Positions 17,508-25,471 of a stretch of DNA of 64,000 nt are shown here, one piece after another. Under the pieces are notes generated by a model, which made no database searches, was not told the DNA's origin, and was given only the letters and a program-made list of their open reading frames with translations. The translations under genes were made by a program, and so were the position numbers. The first letter of the stretch is position 1, and every line of letters starts with the position of its first letter. The DNA is from Io17-Chloro-G2 sp965226825 (GTDB lineage Bacteria > Chloroflexota > Dehalococcoidia > Lucifugimonadales > UBA3495): positions 434,001 to 498,000 of the forward strand of contig CBDDED010000003.1 in NCBI GenBank assembly GCA_965226825.1, read 5' to 3'.

Positions 17508-18302
17508 TTAGTCGGCCGCAACCGCCGCTTTCTTTGCGGCTATCCTGGCGAAAAAGTCCAAGACCAGCCGGTTGAAAGTTTCCGGCTGTTCGTAATGGGC
17601 CGAGTGGGCCGCTCCGGAGATTATCTCCATCTCTGCGCCCGGGATCAGTTTCTGTAACGCCCGGATCACCTTGGGCGGAAAGATCGCTTCTTCCTCCCCG
17701 GCAATCAGCAGCGTCGGCATGTTCAAGCCGGCAAGGTCTGACGCCTTTGGTCCTTCGGGGTCCCTGAATGCGGCAACGATGTCGTCCTGGGGGCCGGTGG
17801 AGTTGAGCCCGCCTATCTGGGAGTGCAGGAAAACCAGTTCCAGGTTGTTGGCGATGAACCCTGGACACATCGTCCTGGCCGGGCCATCCGGCGGGGGGAA
17901 AACATCCTTGAGCTCTTCCAGCACCGCGGGGTCTCCCACGCCGCCGGTGGTGTCGCCAAGCACCAAACCAAGGCAGCGTTGAGGATGCGCCAAGGCGAAG
18001 TCCATGCAAGTTAACCCGCCCATCGACTGAGAAACCAGGTACACCTGGGGCTCCTCCAGGTAGTCCAAAAGCTGTTTCAGGTCCTCGCCAAAGGCAGCTC
18101 TGCGGTTGACTCCGGGCTGGCTGGTGGATGCACCCCAACCGCGGGCGTCAAAGGTTATGCACCGGTACCGGTCACGAAACGAGGGCACCTGTCGCCACCA
18201 ACTCAGGTGGCTGCCGGCCCTACCGTGGGCGAAGACCACCGCGGGGCCCTCGCCGTGGGTCTCGTAGTAAATCTCAACTCCGTTGACCTTGGCCTTTGGC
18301 AT
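17508..18302 (-). CDS. Alpha/beta hydrolase
   Basis: Encodes 264 residues from ATG 18302 (AGGAGA upstream). An upstream frame extension to 18362 has no ribosome site. The fold is shown by HGRAGSHLSWW (oxyanion region), the nucleophile elbow SQSMGG, and AAHSAHYEQPETF with the catalytic His. The expected acid position reads AGEEEAIFPP, so a Glu rather than Asp may serve. Substrate unknown; related proteins include esterases and C-C hydrolases of meta-cleavage pathways. It runs opposite to the hydroxyacid oxidase and in the same direction as tenA upstream. Confidence 0.87.
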   Translation of the reverse strand: MPKAKVNGVEIYYETHGEGPAVVFAHGRAGSHLSWWRQVPSFRDRYRCITFDARGWGASTSQPGVNRRAAFGEDLKQLLDYLEEPQVYLVSQSMGGLTCMDFALAHPQRCLGLVLGDTTGGVGDPAVLEELKDVFPPPDGPARTMCPGFIANNLELVFLHSQIGGLNSTGPQDDIVAAFRDPEGPKASDLAGLNMPTLLIAGEEEAIFPPKVIRALQKLIPGAEMEIISGAAHSAHYEQPETFNRLVLDFFARIAAKKAAVAAD

Positions 18303-18423
18303 ATCGTCTCCTAATACCGTTTCCAGTTGCTTCCGTCCGAAGGTCATATCCTGGACCTGCATCGCTCCGAGCCCAGATAGCCGGGGATTGTTCCGGCCAT
18401 CACGGACTCCTGGGAGCGCATCA

Positions 18424-19077
18424 TCAGGCAGGCCATTGCTCCATGTTGTAGGCCATTTCCCAGAACATGAACTCGTACTGGCTGCTGATCAAAAAAGCCT
18501 GACGCATCGCTTCCAATTCTTGACCGCTGGCCGATTCCGCCATCCGGTCTACAAAACTGCGCCAAGCTTGCACGCTGTTTTCCAACAACCCGGCTACATA
18601 GAACGCTGTCCACTGGCTGTACAGAGGGTGCTCCGACGGCCCTAATTCCTCTCTTAGCAGGTGATAGGTCCATGGGCAGGGAAGCAGGGAAGCCGCAGCA
18701 GGGCCCAAGCCGTGCAAAGACGCGGTGACCAACATGTGGTTTACATAACCGGTGTTGGTGGGCGACCGTTGGACCTTCTTCACGTCTTCCATCGACAGCC
18801 CGGCTTCGCTCACCAGTTTGTGGTGCAACGGCCGTTCAATGGGAGTGAGCACCCGCTGCGAAAGCTCTTCCATCAGGGCTGAATCCGGCGATTTGGCCAG
18901 CGTCATCGCAACGGTCCGTCCAAAACCTTCCAGGTACAGGTAGTCCTGGCCGAGGTAGTACTGGAATTTTTCCAGGGGCAAGGTGCCTTCCTTTATCTCC
19001 CGCAGGAACGGATGACTGAAGATGCGCTCCCAAATTGGCTGGGCCTCGGCCATGAGCTCTTCGCTGAATCCGCTCAC
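18424..19077 (-). CDS. tenA: TenA-family aminopyrimidine aminohydrolase (thiaminase II)
   Basis: Encodes 217 residues. GTG 19077 has GGAGG seven bases upstream. The all-helical TenA/PqqC fold is recognisable in HPFLREIKEGTLPLEKFQYY, QDYLYLEGF and the active-site region LLPCPWTY, which keeps the catalytic Cys. TenA recycles thiamin breakdown products by releasing the hydroxymethylpyrimidine. Three tandem 10-base repeats lie just upstream of the ribosome site. No other thiamin gene and no TPP riboswitch is visible here. Confidence 0.92.
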   Translation of the reverse strand: MSGFSEELMAEAQPIWERIFSHPFLREIKEGTLPLEKFQYYLGQDYLYLEGFGRTVAMTLAKSPDSALMEELSQRVLTPIERPLHHKLVSEAGLSMEDVKKVQRSPTNTGYVNHMLVTASLHGLGPAAASLLPCPWTYHLLREELGPSEHPLYSQWTAFYVAGLLENSVQAWRSFVDRMAESASGQELEAMRQAFLISSQYEFMFWEMAYNMEQWPA

Positions 19078-19090
19078 ACCAAATCCTCCA

Positions 19091-19120
19091 AGTTACGCGC
19101 AGTTACGCGCAGTTACGCGC
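19091..19120. repeat. Three perfect tandem copies of AGTTACGCGC upstream of tenA
   Basis: The 10-base unit AGTTACGCGC repeats three times without a mismatch. The array begins 14 bases upstream of the tenA start codon and adjoins its Shine-Dalgarno, so it would fall in the tenA leader or promoter. A 10-base period puts all copies on one face of the helix. Confidence 0.9.
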
Positions 19121-19191
19121 CGTTCTGGTTCCAGTCCCGGCCCGCCGGTGTGCCGACAAGCCGTAGGCTTCAGGACGCCCGAAAGCCGGGT

Positions 19192-20850
19192 TCACGCCGG
19201 GGTCTGGTCGCTATTTTGGAACTCGGCTTCACGCAATTCGACTCGGCGTATTTTACCGCTGATCGTCTTGGGAAGCTCGGTAACAAACTGTATGGCCCTG
19301 GGATACTTATATGGCGCCGTGGCGTTGCGCACGTGCTCCTGGAGGCTGAGCGCCAACTCGTCGGATTCCTCGTAACCGGGCGAAAGGATGACGAAAGCTT
19401 TGACAATCTCACCACGGACCGGGTCCGGGCTGGCGACCACCGCCGACTCAGCCACGGCCGGATGCTCGATCAACGCGCTCTCCACCTCAAAGGGTCCGAT
19501 GCGGTATCCCGCCGAGATAATCACGTCGTCTGCCCGGCCAACGAACCAGAAGTAGCCGTCGGCATCCTTATAGGCCTTGTCTCCGGTGAAGTACCAGTCG
19601 CCGTGGAAGGACCTTTCCATGGCCTCGCCATCTTTCCAATATTCCCGGAACATACCCACCGGACGCTGGGGTGTCACCTTGACGGCTATCTGGCCTTCCT
19701 GGTCTGGCGCCATTTCCCGGCCGTCTTCGTCCACCACCGCCACCTCAAATCCGGGCATGGGCTTGCCCATGGAGCCGGGTTTGATTGGTATGGCCCGGTA
19801 ATTGGCCACCAACAAGACCGTTTCGGTTTGACCGTAACCATCGTAGATTGTGAGCCCGGTGCCGGCTTCCCACTGCTTCATCACCTCAGGATTCAAGGGC
19901 TCTCCGGCGCCCGTACAGTGACGCAGCTGGCTCAGGTCATATTTTGTCAGGTCTTCCAACACCAACATCCGGTATGCGGTCGGCGGAGCGCAGAAGCAGG
20001 TGACGCCGTACTTTTCCAGAATACTCAGGGTTAGAGGAGCGTCGAACCTCCCCCTGGCGTCGTGCTGCATCACGGCCGCTCCCATGGCCCATTGGCCGAA
20101 CAGCTTGCCATAGGCTGCCTTGGCCCAACCGGTGTCGGAAAGGGTCCACTGCAGGTCGGTGGGTTTCAGGTCGTGCCAGAATTTGGCGGTGAGGACGTGG
20201 CCGAGGCCGTAGGAAGCCTGGGTGTGCAGCACCATTTTGGGGTAGCCAACGGTGCCAGAGGTGAAATAGATCAGCAGGGGGTCGTCACTGCGGGTGAGCT
20301 CCACGTCTTCCAATCTACTGGATGCCTGGGCCATTTCTGCTTCGTAATCAACCCACCCACGCTTCGAGCTGTCGATGCTCATCAATGATTTAAGGGATGG
20401 GCAATTCCCCGCCGCCTCCTCTAGCTTGGGGGCATTTTCTTCGTCGGTAATAGCCAGATTAGCCTCGGCCTGGTTGACCCGGTATTCAATATCTCTGGGC
20501 GTGCAAAGGGTGGTGGTAGGCATGGGCACGGCGCCGATTTTAATGAGGCCCAGCAATACCACGTACCACTGGGGAACTCGAGGCAGCATTACCAGCACCC
20601 TATCTCCCTTTTCTACCCCCAACCCGCGTAAAACATTGGCAAACCGGTTGGACTGTACCTTCAGGTCCCAGAAGGTGTGCTGTTGAATCTGCTGGCCGGT
20701 GGGATCTACAGAGATCAGGGCCAACTTCGTGCGGTCCTCGGCCCAACGGTCAACCACATCGAACCCGAAGTTATAAAACTCAGGCACTTCCAACTGAAAA
20801 TCCCTGAAGGTCTCTTCGTAATTCACCATATTGGGGGCTAGGTCCGGCAT
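19192..20850 (-). CDS. Acyl-CoA synthetase (AMP-dependent, medium-chain/ACSM-like)
   Basis: Encodes 552 residues; ATG 20850 follows GGAGGAG. The adenylate-forming motifs are in order: YFTSGTVGYPKMVLH (P-loop), YDGYGQTET, YFTGDKAYKDADGYFWFVGRADD (hinge) and LPKTISGKIRRVELRE with the C-terminal catalytic Lys. It activates a carboxylic acid as an acyl adenylate and then forms the CoA thioester. The sequence looks most like medium-chain or acetyl/propionyl-type ligases, but the acid cannot be read from sequence. It is transcribed toward tenA with a gap of about 110 bases. Confidence 0.93.
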   Translation of the reverse strand: MPDLAPNMVNYEETFRDFQLEVPEFYNFGFDVVDRWAEDRTKLALISVDPTGQQIQQHTFWDLKVQSNRFANVLRGLGVEKGDRVLVMLPRVPQWYVVLLGLIKIGAVPMPTTTLCTPRDIEYRVNQAEANLAITDEENAPKLEEAAGNCPSLKSLMSIDSSKRGWVDYEAEMAQASSRLEDVELTRSDDPLLIYFTSGTVGYPKMVLHTQASYGLGHVLTAKFWHDLKPTDLQWTLSDTGWAKAAYGKLFGQWAMGAAVMQHDARGRFDAPLTLSILEKYGVTCFCAPPTAYRMLVLEDLTKYDLSQLRHCTGAGEPLNPEVMKQWEAGTGLTIYDGYGQTETVLLVANYRAIPIKPGSMGKPMPGFEVAVVDEDGREMAPDQEGQIAVKVTPQRPVGMFREYWKDGEAMERSFHGDWYFTGDKAYKDADGYFWFVGRADDVIISAGYRIGPFEVESALIEHPAVAESAVVASPDPVRGEIVKAFVILSPGYEESDELALSLQEHVRNATAPYKYPRAIQFVTELPKTISGKIRRVELREAEFQNSDQTPA

Positions 20851-21002
20851 AGCAGTCTCCTCCGCGGTCAGGGTGCTATAAACTAAGTGGCAATCCGAGC
20901 ATATTCTACAACAAACCGCCGGGGCCGTTGCCGGGTATGGGCAATTTCGCGCCCGTGCGACGGGCCCTTAGTCACCAACTCGAAGTTGTAGCAAGCAATT
21001 TC

Positions 21003-21031
21003 TTGACCCAGGGCCCTCCCGATTCCATAAT
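21003..21031 (+). promoter_or_regulatory. Sigma70-type promoter of the toxin-antitoxin locus
   Basis: TTGACC (21003-21008) and CATAAT (21026-21031) are spaced by 17 bases. They lie 28 bases before the antitoxin start, which has GAGGAG eight bases upstream. Confidence 0.7.
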
Positions 21032-21059
21032 TGGTCTATACCGGTGAGGAGCACACATT

Positions 21060-21305
21060 ATGGTTGCGCGACGAGAGAAGTTCTCCAGCCAGGCCGCCCC
21101 GGAGTTGCTGGCGGCGGTGCGGGAAATCGCCCGGCAGGATGGCCGTCATTTCCAAGCAGTGCTGGAAGATGCCTTGCGTCAATACATCCAAGACTGGGAA
21201 GGCCCCAAGGACCACTCTCAAGAGAAGGTCCGCCCTGAGGTCATGGCCCATTTTCGCGCCAGCGTAGAGAAAAACCGCCGCCTCTACGAGTTGCTCGCCC
21301 AGTGA
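21060..21305 (+). CDS. Small antitoxin-like protein of a Doc-type toxin-antitoxin pair
   Basis: Encodes 81 residues. The first half (ELLAAVREIARQDGRHFQAVLEDALRQYIQDW) fits a ribbon-helix-helix-type DNA-binding domain. The charged C-terminus (VMAHFRASVEKNRRLYELLAQ) would bind and block the toxin. Its stop overlaps GTG 21302, the apparent ancestral start of the following doc frame, the usual coupled arrangement. It may repress its own promoter. Assignment depends on the neighbouring Doc-type frame. Confidence 0.75.
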   Translation: MVARREKFSSQAAPELLAAVREIARQDGRHFQAVLEDALRQYIQDWEGPKDHSQEKVRPEVMAHFRASVEKNRRLYELLAQ

Positions 21306-21688
21306 CCCATGGCTTCCCGACGGTCGAGTAAGCCATAGCCATACATGATGTCCTGATCAAAGAGTTTGGCGGCGCTTTGGGCATCCTTGATGAAGGCGCG
21401 CTGGCCTCTGCTATCGTGCGTCCACAGATTGGGTATTACGACGGCCTCATTCAGGAGGCGGCCGCCCTCATGGAGAGCCTGGCCAACAATCACCCCTTCG
21501 TTGACGGAAACAAGCGGGTTGCCTTGGCTGTTGCCGACGCATTCCTCCGCTTCAACGGGCACTTCATAGACTGCGACAACATTGAAGCACACAGCTTCTT
21601 CATGGGACTCTTTGAGGCGGGATCTTTCCGTTTCGCCGAGTTGGAAGCCTGGCTTGGTGAAAAGGTTAAGCCGCAAGCCGGGACGTAA
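21302..21688 (+). pseudogene. doc: Doc/Fic-fold toxin with an in-frame TAA at codon 10
   Basis: Read from GTG 21302, which overlaps the antitoxin stop, the frame gives MTHGFPTVE, then TAA (21329-21331), then AIAIHDVLIKEFGGALGILD and an intact Doc domain to 21688. The signature HPFVDGNKRVAL (Doc consensus HxFx(D/N)xNKR) is perfect. Doc phosphorylates elongation factor Tu and stops translation. The TAA stands where homologues carry a sense codon in a TVExxLxIHD segment. Restart at TTG 21377 would lose the first helix. Most likely a recently inactivated toxin; a sequencing error is possible. Confidence 0.8.
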
Positions 21689-22113
21689 CCCATTTCCATA
21701 TAGGTAATAGGGCGGACGGTGCTACTTATCCCCAGGGTAGTTAATGGTAATTCCGCCAGGGGGCGCAGAGGAGAGCGCGCCAAGGCACGAGTTTCGTGGA
21801 AGCCGGAATTGGCTGCAAAGTCCCAAAGGGAGCCGTTTGATGAGCCACTACTTTGCTGAGCGATGCCAACGTCAGCGCGAAGGCACGATAATTGGGGCTT
21901 GCTGGGCCTGTGGAGAATACTTCTACTAGCCCCGGTCTATGGTGTTGCGACGCTGGCCGGGGCTGTAATATACCCACCGCATCCCACCTTCCGCATAAGC
22001 AGCGACTTACTTCACTTTACTTTCTCGGGGCCGAGGCTTGATACTGGGGCGGCTTACTGCGCATTCCTACTCGAACAAATCCCATAGCCGGACATGGGGG
22101 TGACTCAGAAAAT
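21689..22113. other. Spacer with one possible 29-codon frame
   Basis: A 425-base gap. A frame at 21840-21929 (ATG with GGGAG seven bases upstream) would encode 29 residues ending in CWACGEYFY. It has no recognised relative, and I rate it more likely chance than gene. Nothing else was seen. Confidence 0.4.
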
Positions 22114-22536
22114 ATGGGCCGCGTGTTAGGAAAGGGCAACATCATTCCCGGTATGCGCTACCGGGACGCTCCGGCCGCTATCGAATGGCTTTGCAGCGCC
22201 TTCGGGTTCTCCAAGAACCTGGTGGTGCCGGGGCCGGGCGACACCATAGCCCACGCGCAGCTTGTCCTGGGTGACGGAATGATCATGCTGGGTTCTGTGG
22301 CAGATGACGGCTACGGGCAAATGGTCACGACGCTTCAGGATGCCGGTGGAAACACCCAGTGCGCCTACGTGGTGGTGGATGAAATTGACGCCCACTATCA
22401 GCGAGCAATGGCGGCGGGGGCAGAGATTGTCATGGAAATTGCCGACCAGGAATACGGTGGGAGGCTTTATTCAGCGAAGGACCCGGAAGGCTATCTCTGG
22501 AACTTTGGGTCTTACGATCCTTGGGCTGAAAACTAG
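22114..22536 (+). CDS. VOC family protein (PhnB/glyoxalase-like)
   Basis: Encodes 140 residues. It has the layout of the single-domain glyoxalase-like group: IIPGMRYRDAPAAIEWLCSAFGF, then HAQLVLGDGMIMLG, VVVDEIDAHYQRAMAAGAEI and YGGRLYSAKDPEGYLWNFGSY. It lacks a clear full set of metal ligands, as is common in this subgroup, so it may bind rather than convert its ligand. It precedes an aminotransferase gene by 80 bases on the same strand. Confidence 0.87.
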   Translation: MGRVLGKGNIIPGMRYRDAPAAIEWLCSAFGFSKNLVVPGPGDTIAHAQLVLGDGMIMLGSVADDGYGQMVTTLQDAGGNTQCAYVVVDEIDAHYQRAMAAGAEIVMEIADQEYGGRLYSAKDPEGYLWNFGSYDPWAEN

Positions 22537-22616
22537 GGCAGTGGGCTGAAAATTAGCGGTGAAGATTCTCGGCGCACGTCATCTTCTCGGACGTCATCTT
22601 CAAAGGCAGTGACGCT

Positions 22617-23942
22617 TTGTCCAACGAAAACAAAGAGCTGGAGCGATACCTGGCAACCACTCCCAAATCCCGCGCCCTGTGGGAAGAGGCTCGAGAGTAC
22701 CTGCCCGGCGGCGACAGTCGGAATTCCATCTTTTGGAACCCTTATCCCGTCTTCATAGAAAGCGGGTCCGGTTGCCACGTGGTGGACGTTGACGGCGTCG
22801 ACCGGCTGGACTTCATCAACACCATGACTTCGCTAATATTGGGGCACTCCCCCCGGTCGGTGGTTCACGCTGTGACCAGCCAATTGGAGAAAGGCGTGGT
22901 CTACAATGCCCCCAACCGACACCAGATCACGTTGGCCAAGCTGCTTTGCGACCGGGTTCCCAGCTTTGACTTGGTGCGCTTTACCAACTCGGGCACCGAG
23001 GCAACCTTAAACACTATCCGGGCGGCCCGGGCTTTCACTGGCAAGAATCGTATCGCCAAAGCGGAGGGAGGCTACCACGGCACTCATGACGTGGTAACCG
23101 TCAGCGTGCGGGTGAACCCGGAACAAGCCGGCGACCCGCGGCAACCTCAGGCGGTGGCGGCCAGCGAGGGTGTCCCTCAAGAAACCGTGGACCAGGTGAC
23201 CGTAATTCCTTTCAACGAAACCGAGGCGGCTCTGAAGATTCTTGAAGGGCAGAAGGATACGCTGGCGGCGGTGATTGTTGAACCGATGCTGGGCTCTGTG
23301 GGGATGGTCCCCGCAACGCCGGAATTCCTGGCCATGCTCCGGAAGTTTACCAGCGAACACGGGATCGTTCTGATATTCGACGAGGTCATCAGCTTCCGGG
23401 TCGCTCCCGGGGGCGCCCAGCAGTTCTACGATGTCACGCCGGACCTGACGTCTCTGGGGAAAATCATCGGCGGCGGGTTTGCCGTGGGAGCTTTCGGGGG
23501 TCGGGCCGAGATCATGGAACTCTACGATCCCACCAAGGGACCAAGGGTGTCCCACGCCGGCACCTTCAACGCCAACCCGGTGACCATGGCGGCGGGGTCT
23601 GCGACGTTGGAGGAGTTAACCCCTGAGGTTTACCGGCGTTTGGCGGAGTTGACTGATCGACTGAAACTCGGCATCCAGAACGTGTGCGCGGCGTTGGAGG
23701 TGCCGGTCCAGACAACGGGATTGGGGTCGTTGTTCGGTATCCACTTCAACGATCAACCCATAGTCAACTATAGAAGCGTGTCCCGTGGGGATTCCCGGCT
23801 CCGGGACCAGGTGTTCCTCGGGTTGCTGAACGAGGGCATCCTCATGGCGTCCAATTTGGTTGGGGCCATGTCAACCGCGCTGGAAGAATCCGACGTGGAC
23901 GCTTTCCTGGATTCATTCCAGCGGGTGTTGGAGCGTCGATAG
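22617..23942 (+). CDS. Class III PLP aminotransferase (glutamate-1-semialdehyde aminomutase-like)
   Basis: Encodes 441 residues; the start is TTG 22617 with an AAAGG-like site upstream. Fold type I PLP motifs: FTNSGTEATLNTIRAARAFTG, GGYHGTHD, LIFDEVISFR, the PLP lysine in SLGKIIGGG and SHAGTFNANPVTMAAG. These are the marks of the glutamate-1-semialdehyde aminomutase-like branch. A true heme-pathway HemL would normally sit with other hem genes, and the sequence around the active site is closer to catabolic members, so the substrate is open. Confidence 0.9.
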   Translation: MSNENKELERYLATTPKSRALWEEAREYLPGGDSRNSIFWNPYPVFIESGSGCHVVDVDGVDRLDFINTMTSLILGHSPRSVVHAVTSQLEKGVVYNAPNRHQITLAKLLCDRVPSFDLVRFTNSGTEATLNTIRAARAFTGKNRIAKAEGGYHGTHDVVTVSVRVNPEQAGDPRQPQAVAASEGVPQETVDQVTVIPFNETEAALKILEGQKDTLAAVIVEPMLGSVGMVPATPEFLAMLRKFTSEHGIVLIFDEVISFRVAPGGAQQFYDVTPDLTSLGKIIGGGFAVGAFGGRAEIMELYDPTKGPRVSHAGTFNANPVTMAAGSATLEELTPEVYRRLAELTDRLKLGIQNVCAALEVPVQTTGLGSLFGIHFNDQPIVNYRSVSRGDSRLRDQVFLGLLNEGILMASNLVGAMSTALEESDVDAFLDSFQRVLERR

Positions 23943-23982
23943 TTGGAGAGTCGGTAGACGGTTCCTGGTGTCCAGGCGACGC

Positions 23983-24312
23983 TTACGGTATGGGCTGACG
24001 CTTGTGCCAGGACGATTCGGGCGGGTAGACCGGAGCGCCAACCCGGCGGATGAGTTCCCCGTCAAACCAATCAGCCACGGTTTCCCGCCACTTGGTGTAG
24101 TGGGGCGCTGCCCGGTGGGCGTCCACCGCAGCCTGGTCCTGGTAAACTTCGTACAGGTGGATGCGGTTTTCGTCTTCCGAGTCCTGCAAAACGTCAAACC
24201 TGAGGCATCCGGGTTCGTCGTTGTTGGAACCGCGGGCGTCATCGAACATCGACGCCATGAATGCGTCCTTCTGCCCCGGCTTGATCTGAATAGTTACCAT
24301 CAGCGCGATCAT
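23983..24312 (-). CDS. Antibiotic biosynthesis monooxygenase (ABM) domain protein
   Basis: Encodes 109 residues from ATG 24312, which has GGGGAG five bases upstream; an upstream extension is unsupported. The dimeric ferredoxin-like ABM fold is shown by MVTIQIKPGQKDAF, NDEPGCLRFDVLQD and LYEVYQDQAAVDAH. It is closely similar to the two ABM proteins at 55387 and 56705. Members act on quinone-like or small oxidised compounds (YgiN type) without cofactor; the substrate here is unknown. Confidence 0.88.
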   Translation of the reverse strand: MIALMVTIQIKPGQKDAFMASMFDDARGSNNDEPGCLRFDVLQDSEDENRIHLYEVYQDQAAVDAHRAAPHYTKWRETVADWFDGELIRRVGAPVYPPESSWHKRQPIP

Positions 24313-24504
24313 GATTTCTCCCCAATGCGGTGATTGAACCGCGTCGTTTGGACCGGTTGCCGTCCTGACCGGCCTCAGTCGAGCCAGCGACATTATAGAC
24401 TGGCCCAGCTACCGGAACAAGGCAGCCTGCTTCCGGTAGAACGGGTGGTGACAGGGATGACCGGCGCATGTAAAATGGCAAAACCAAGCTCCAGGAGGCC
24501 GAAA

Positions 24505-24720
24505 ATGGCCGATATTCCCGTGGTATACACGTTGACCGTTTGCCCTGCCTGCGACCGGTTGCGCGAATCATGGCGCCGGCAGGGAATTGAGTACGAAGAG
24601 CGGCGCGTCGACCAGAGCCAGGAAACCCTGGACGCAGCCCTCTGGTACGCCGATACCGTGCCCATCATTGTCTACCCCGATGGAAAGGTGGAAGTGGGGT
24701 TTGAAGGGCATACCGGTTGA
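24505..24720 (+). CDS. Glutaredoxin-like (NrdH-type) protein
   Basis: Encodes 71 residues. ATG 24505 has AGGAGG seven bases upstream. The N-terminal strand and active site VVYTLTVCPACDRL carry CPAC, followed by YEERRVDQSQET and TVPIIVYPDGKVEVGFEG with the cis-Pro. A small cytosolic thiol-disulfide carrier. A weak terminator hairpin follows directly. Confidence 0.9.
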   Translation: MADIPVVYTLTVCPACDRLRESWRRQGIEYEERRVDQSQETLDAALWYADTVPIIVYPDGKVEVGFEGHTG

Positions 24721-24731
24721 GAGATTGGCTG

Positions 24732-24752
24732 ATGCGCCGTCGGCGCATTTCT
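24732..24752 (+). terminator. Short terminator-like hairpin after the glutaredoxin gene
   Basis: ATGCGCC (24732-24738) pairs with GGCGCAT (24742-24748) around a 3-base loop and is followed by TTCT. Confidence 0.4.
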
Positions 24753-24831
24753 AACCACTATCAGGGATGAACCATTCGACCCTACGGCATTCGACTCGCC
24801 AGAGCTTACCCAGCAACGCAGGAGGACAATC

Positions 24832-25416
24832 ATGGCCAGCGAAACCAGCGTGGTTACCCCGGAACGGTTTACACAGGGGTTTGACTACTCCACTTACATC
24901 GGCCAAATCAAGGTTAACAAGGCCAGGTTCGACGGGTTTTATGAGAACTTCACGGTGATGCCGGAAGACGCTGAGTCCTTGAAGGAATTGGTCTCGCGCC
25001 CCAATGGTCCGGCCAAAATGTTGGTTTTGGGTGAAGATTGGTGCGGCGACGTGATACGGGGCCTCCCGGTGCTGGCCAGGGTTTGTGAAGCCGCCAGCCT
25101 CGAGATGAGCATTTTCCCTCGTGATGAAAACCACGACATCATGAACGAGTTTCTGAAAAATGGGCAGTGGATGTCGATCCCAGTTGCGGTCTTCTACACC
25201 GCAGACCATCAGTACATCTGCCACTGGATTGAGCGACCGGCCTCCGCCGAGCGGGAGATGGCGGAAATTGAAGAAGCCATCCGGGCGGAAAAACCGGACA
25301 TCGACGATCAGGAGTTTGGCCGGGAGCGCCGTAGCCGCACCGCCGCCCGGGCCGAGGCCTGGCAGCAGGACAGTGTGACCGAAATCCGGGAACTACTGGC
25401 CGACAGCATCAAGTGA
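24832..25416 (+). CDS. Thioredoxin-fold protein with a single-cysteine WCGD site
   Basis: Encodes 194 residues; ATG has AGGAGG upstream. A thioredoxin-like domain is visible from about residue 60: KMLVLGEDWCGDVIRGLPVLARV, the MSIFPRDENHD strand, and SIPVAVFYT with the cis-Pro. Cys71 is present, but the second cysteine of CxxC is Val74, so it cannot form the usual disulfide. It resembles the Thioredoxin_9 family, which keeps this WCGD form. The C-terminus is a charged helix. Role unknown. Confidence 0.85.
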   Translation: MASETSVVTPERFTQGFDYSTYIGQIKVNKARFDGFYENFTVMPEDAESLKELVSRPNGPAKMLVLGEDWCGDVIRGLPVLARVCEAASLEMSIFPRDENHDIMNEFLKNGQWMSIPVAVFYTADHQYICHWIERPASAEREMAEIEEAIRAEKPDIDDQEFGRERRSRTAARAEAWQQDSVTEIRELLADSIK

Positions 25417-25471
25417 GACCGACCGGGCTGGGGACGGTCCGTCGCGGATAAGGCTGGTGAAACCCGCGCTC

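Noticed and set aside
21329..21331. Recoding at the TAA in the doc frame
   Set aside because: TAA is not a known selenocysteine or pyrrolysine codon, and the site is not catalytic; a nonsense mutation is simpler.
21840..21929. 29-codon frame ending CWACGEYFY
   Set aside because: There is a fair ribosome site, but it is too short, without relatives I recognise, and in a spacer with no other sign of a gene.
24832..25416. Second selenoprotein candidate among thioredoxin-fold genes
   Set aside because: The WCGDV site has an ordinary Cys codon and no in-frame TGA; the glutaredoxin at 24505 has a normal CPAC.
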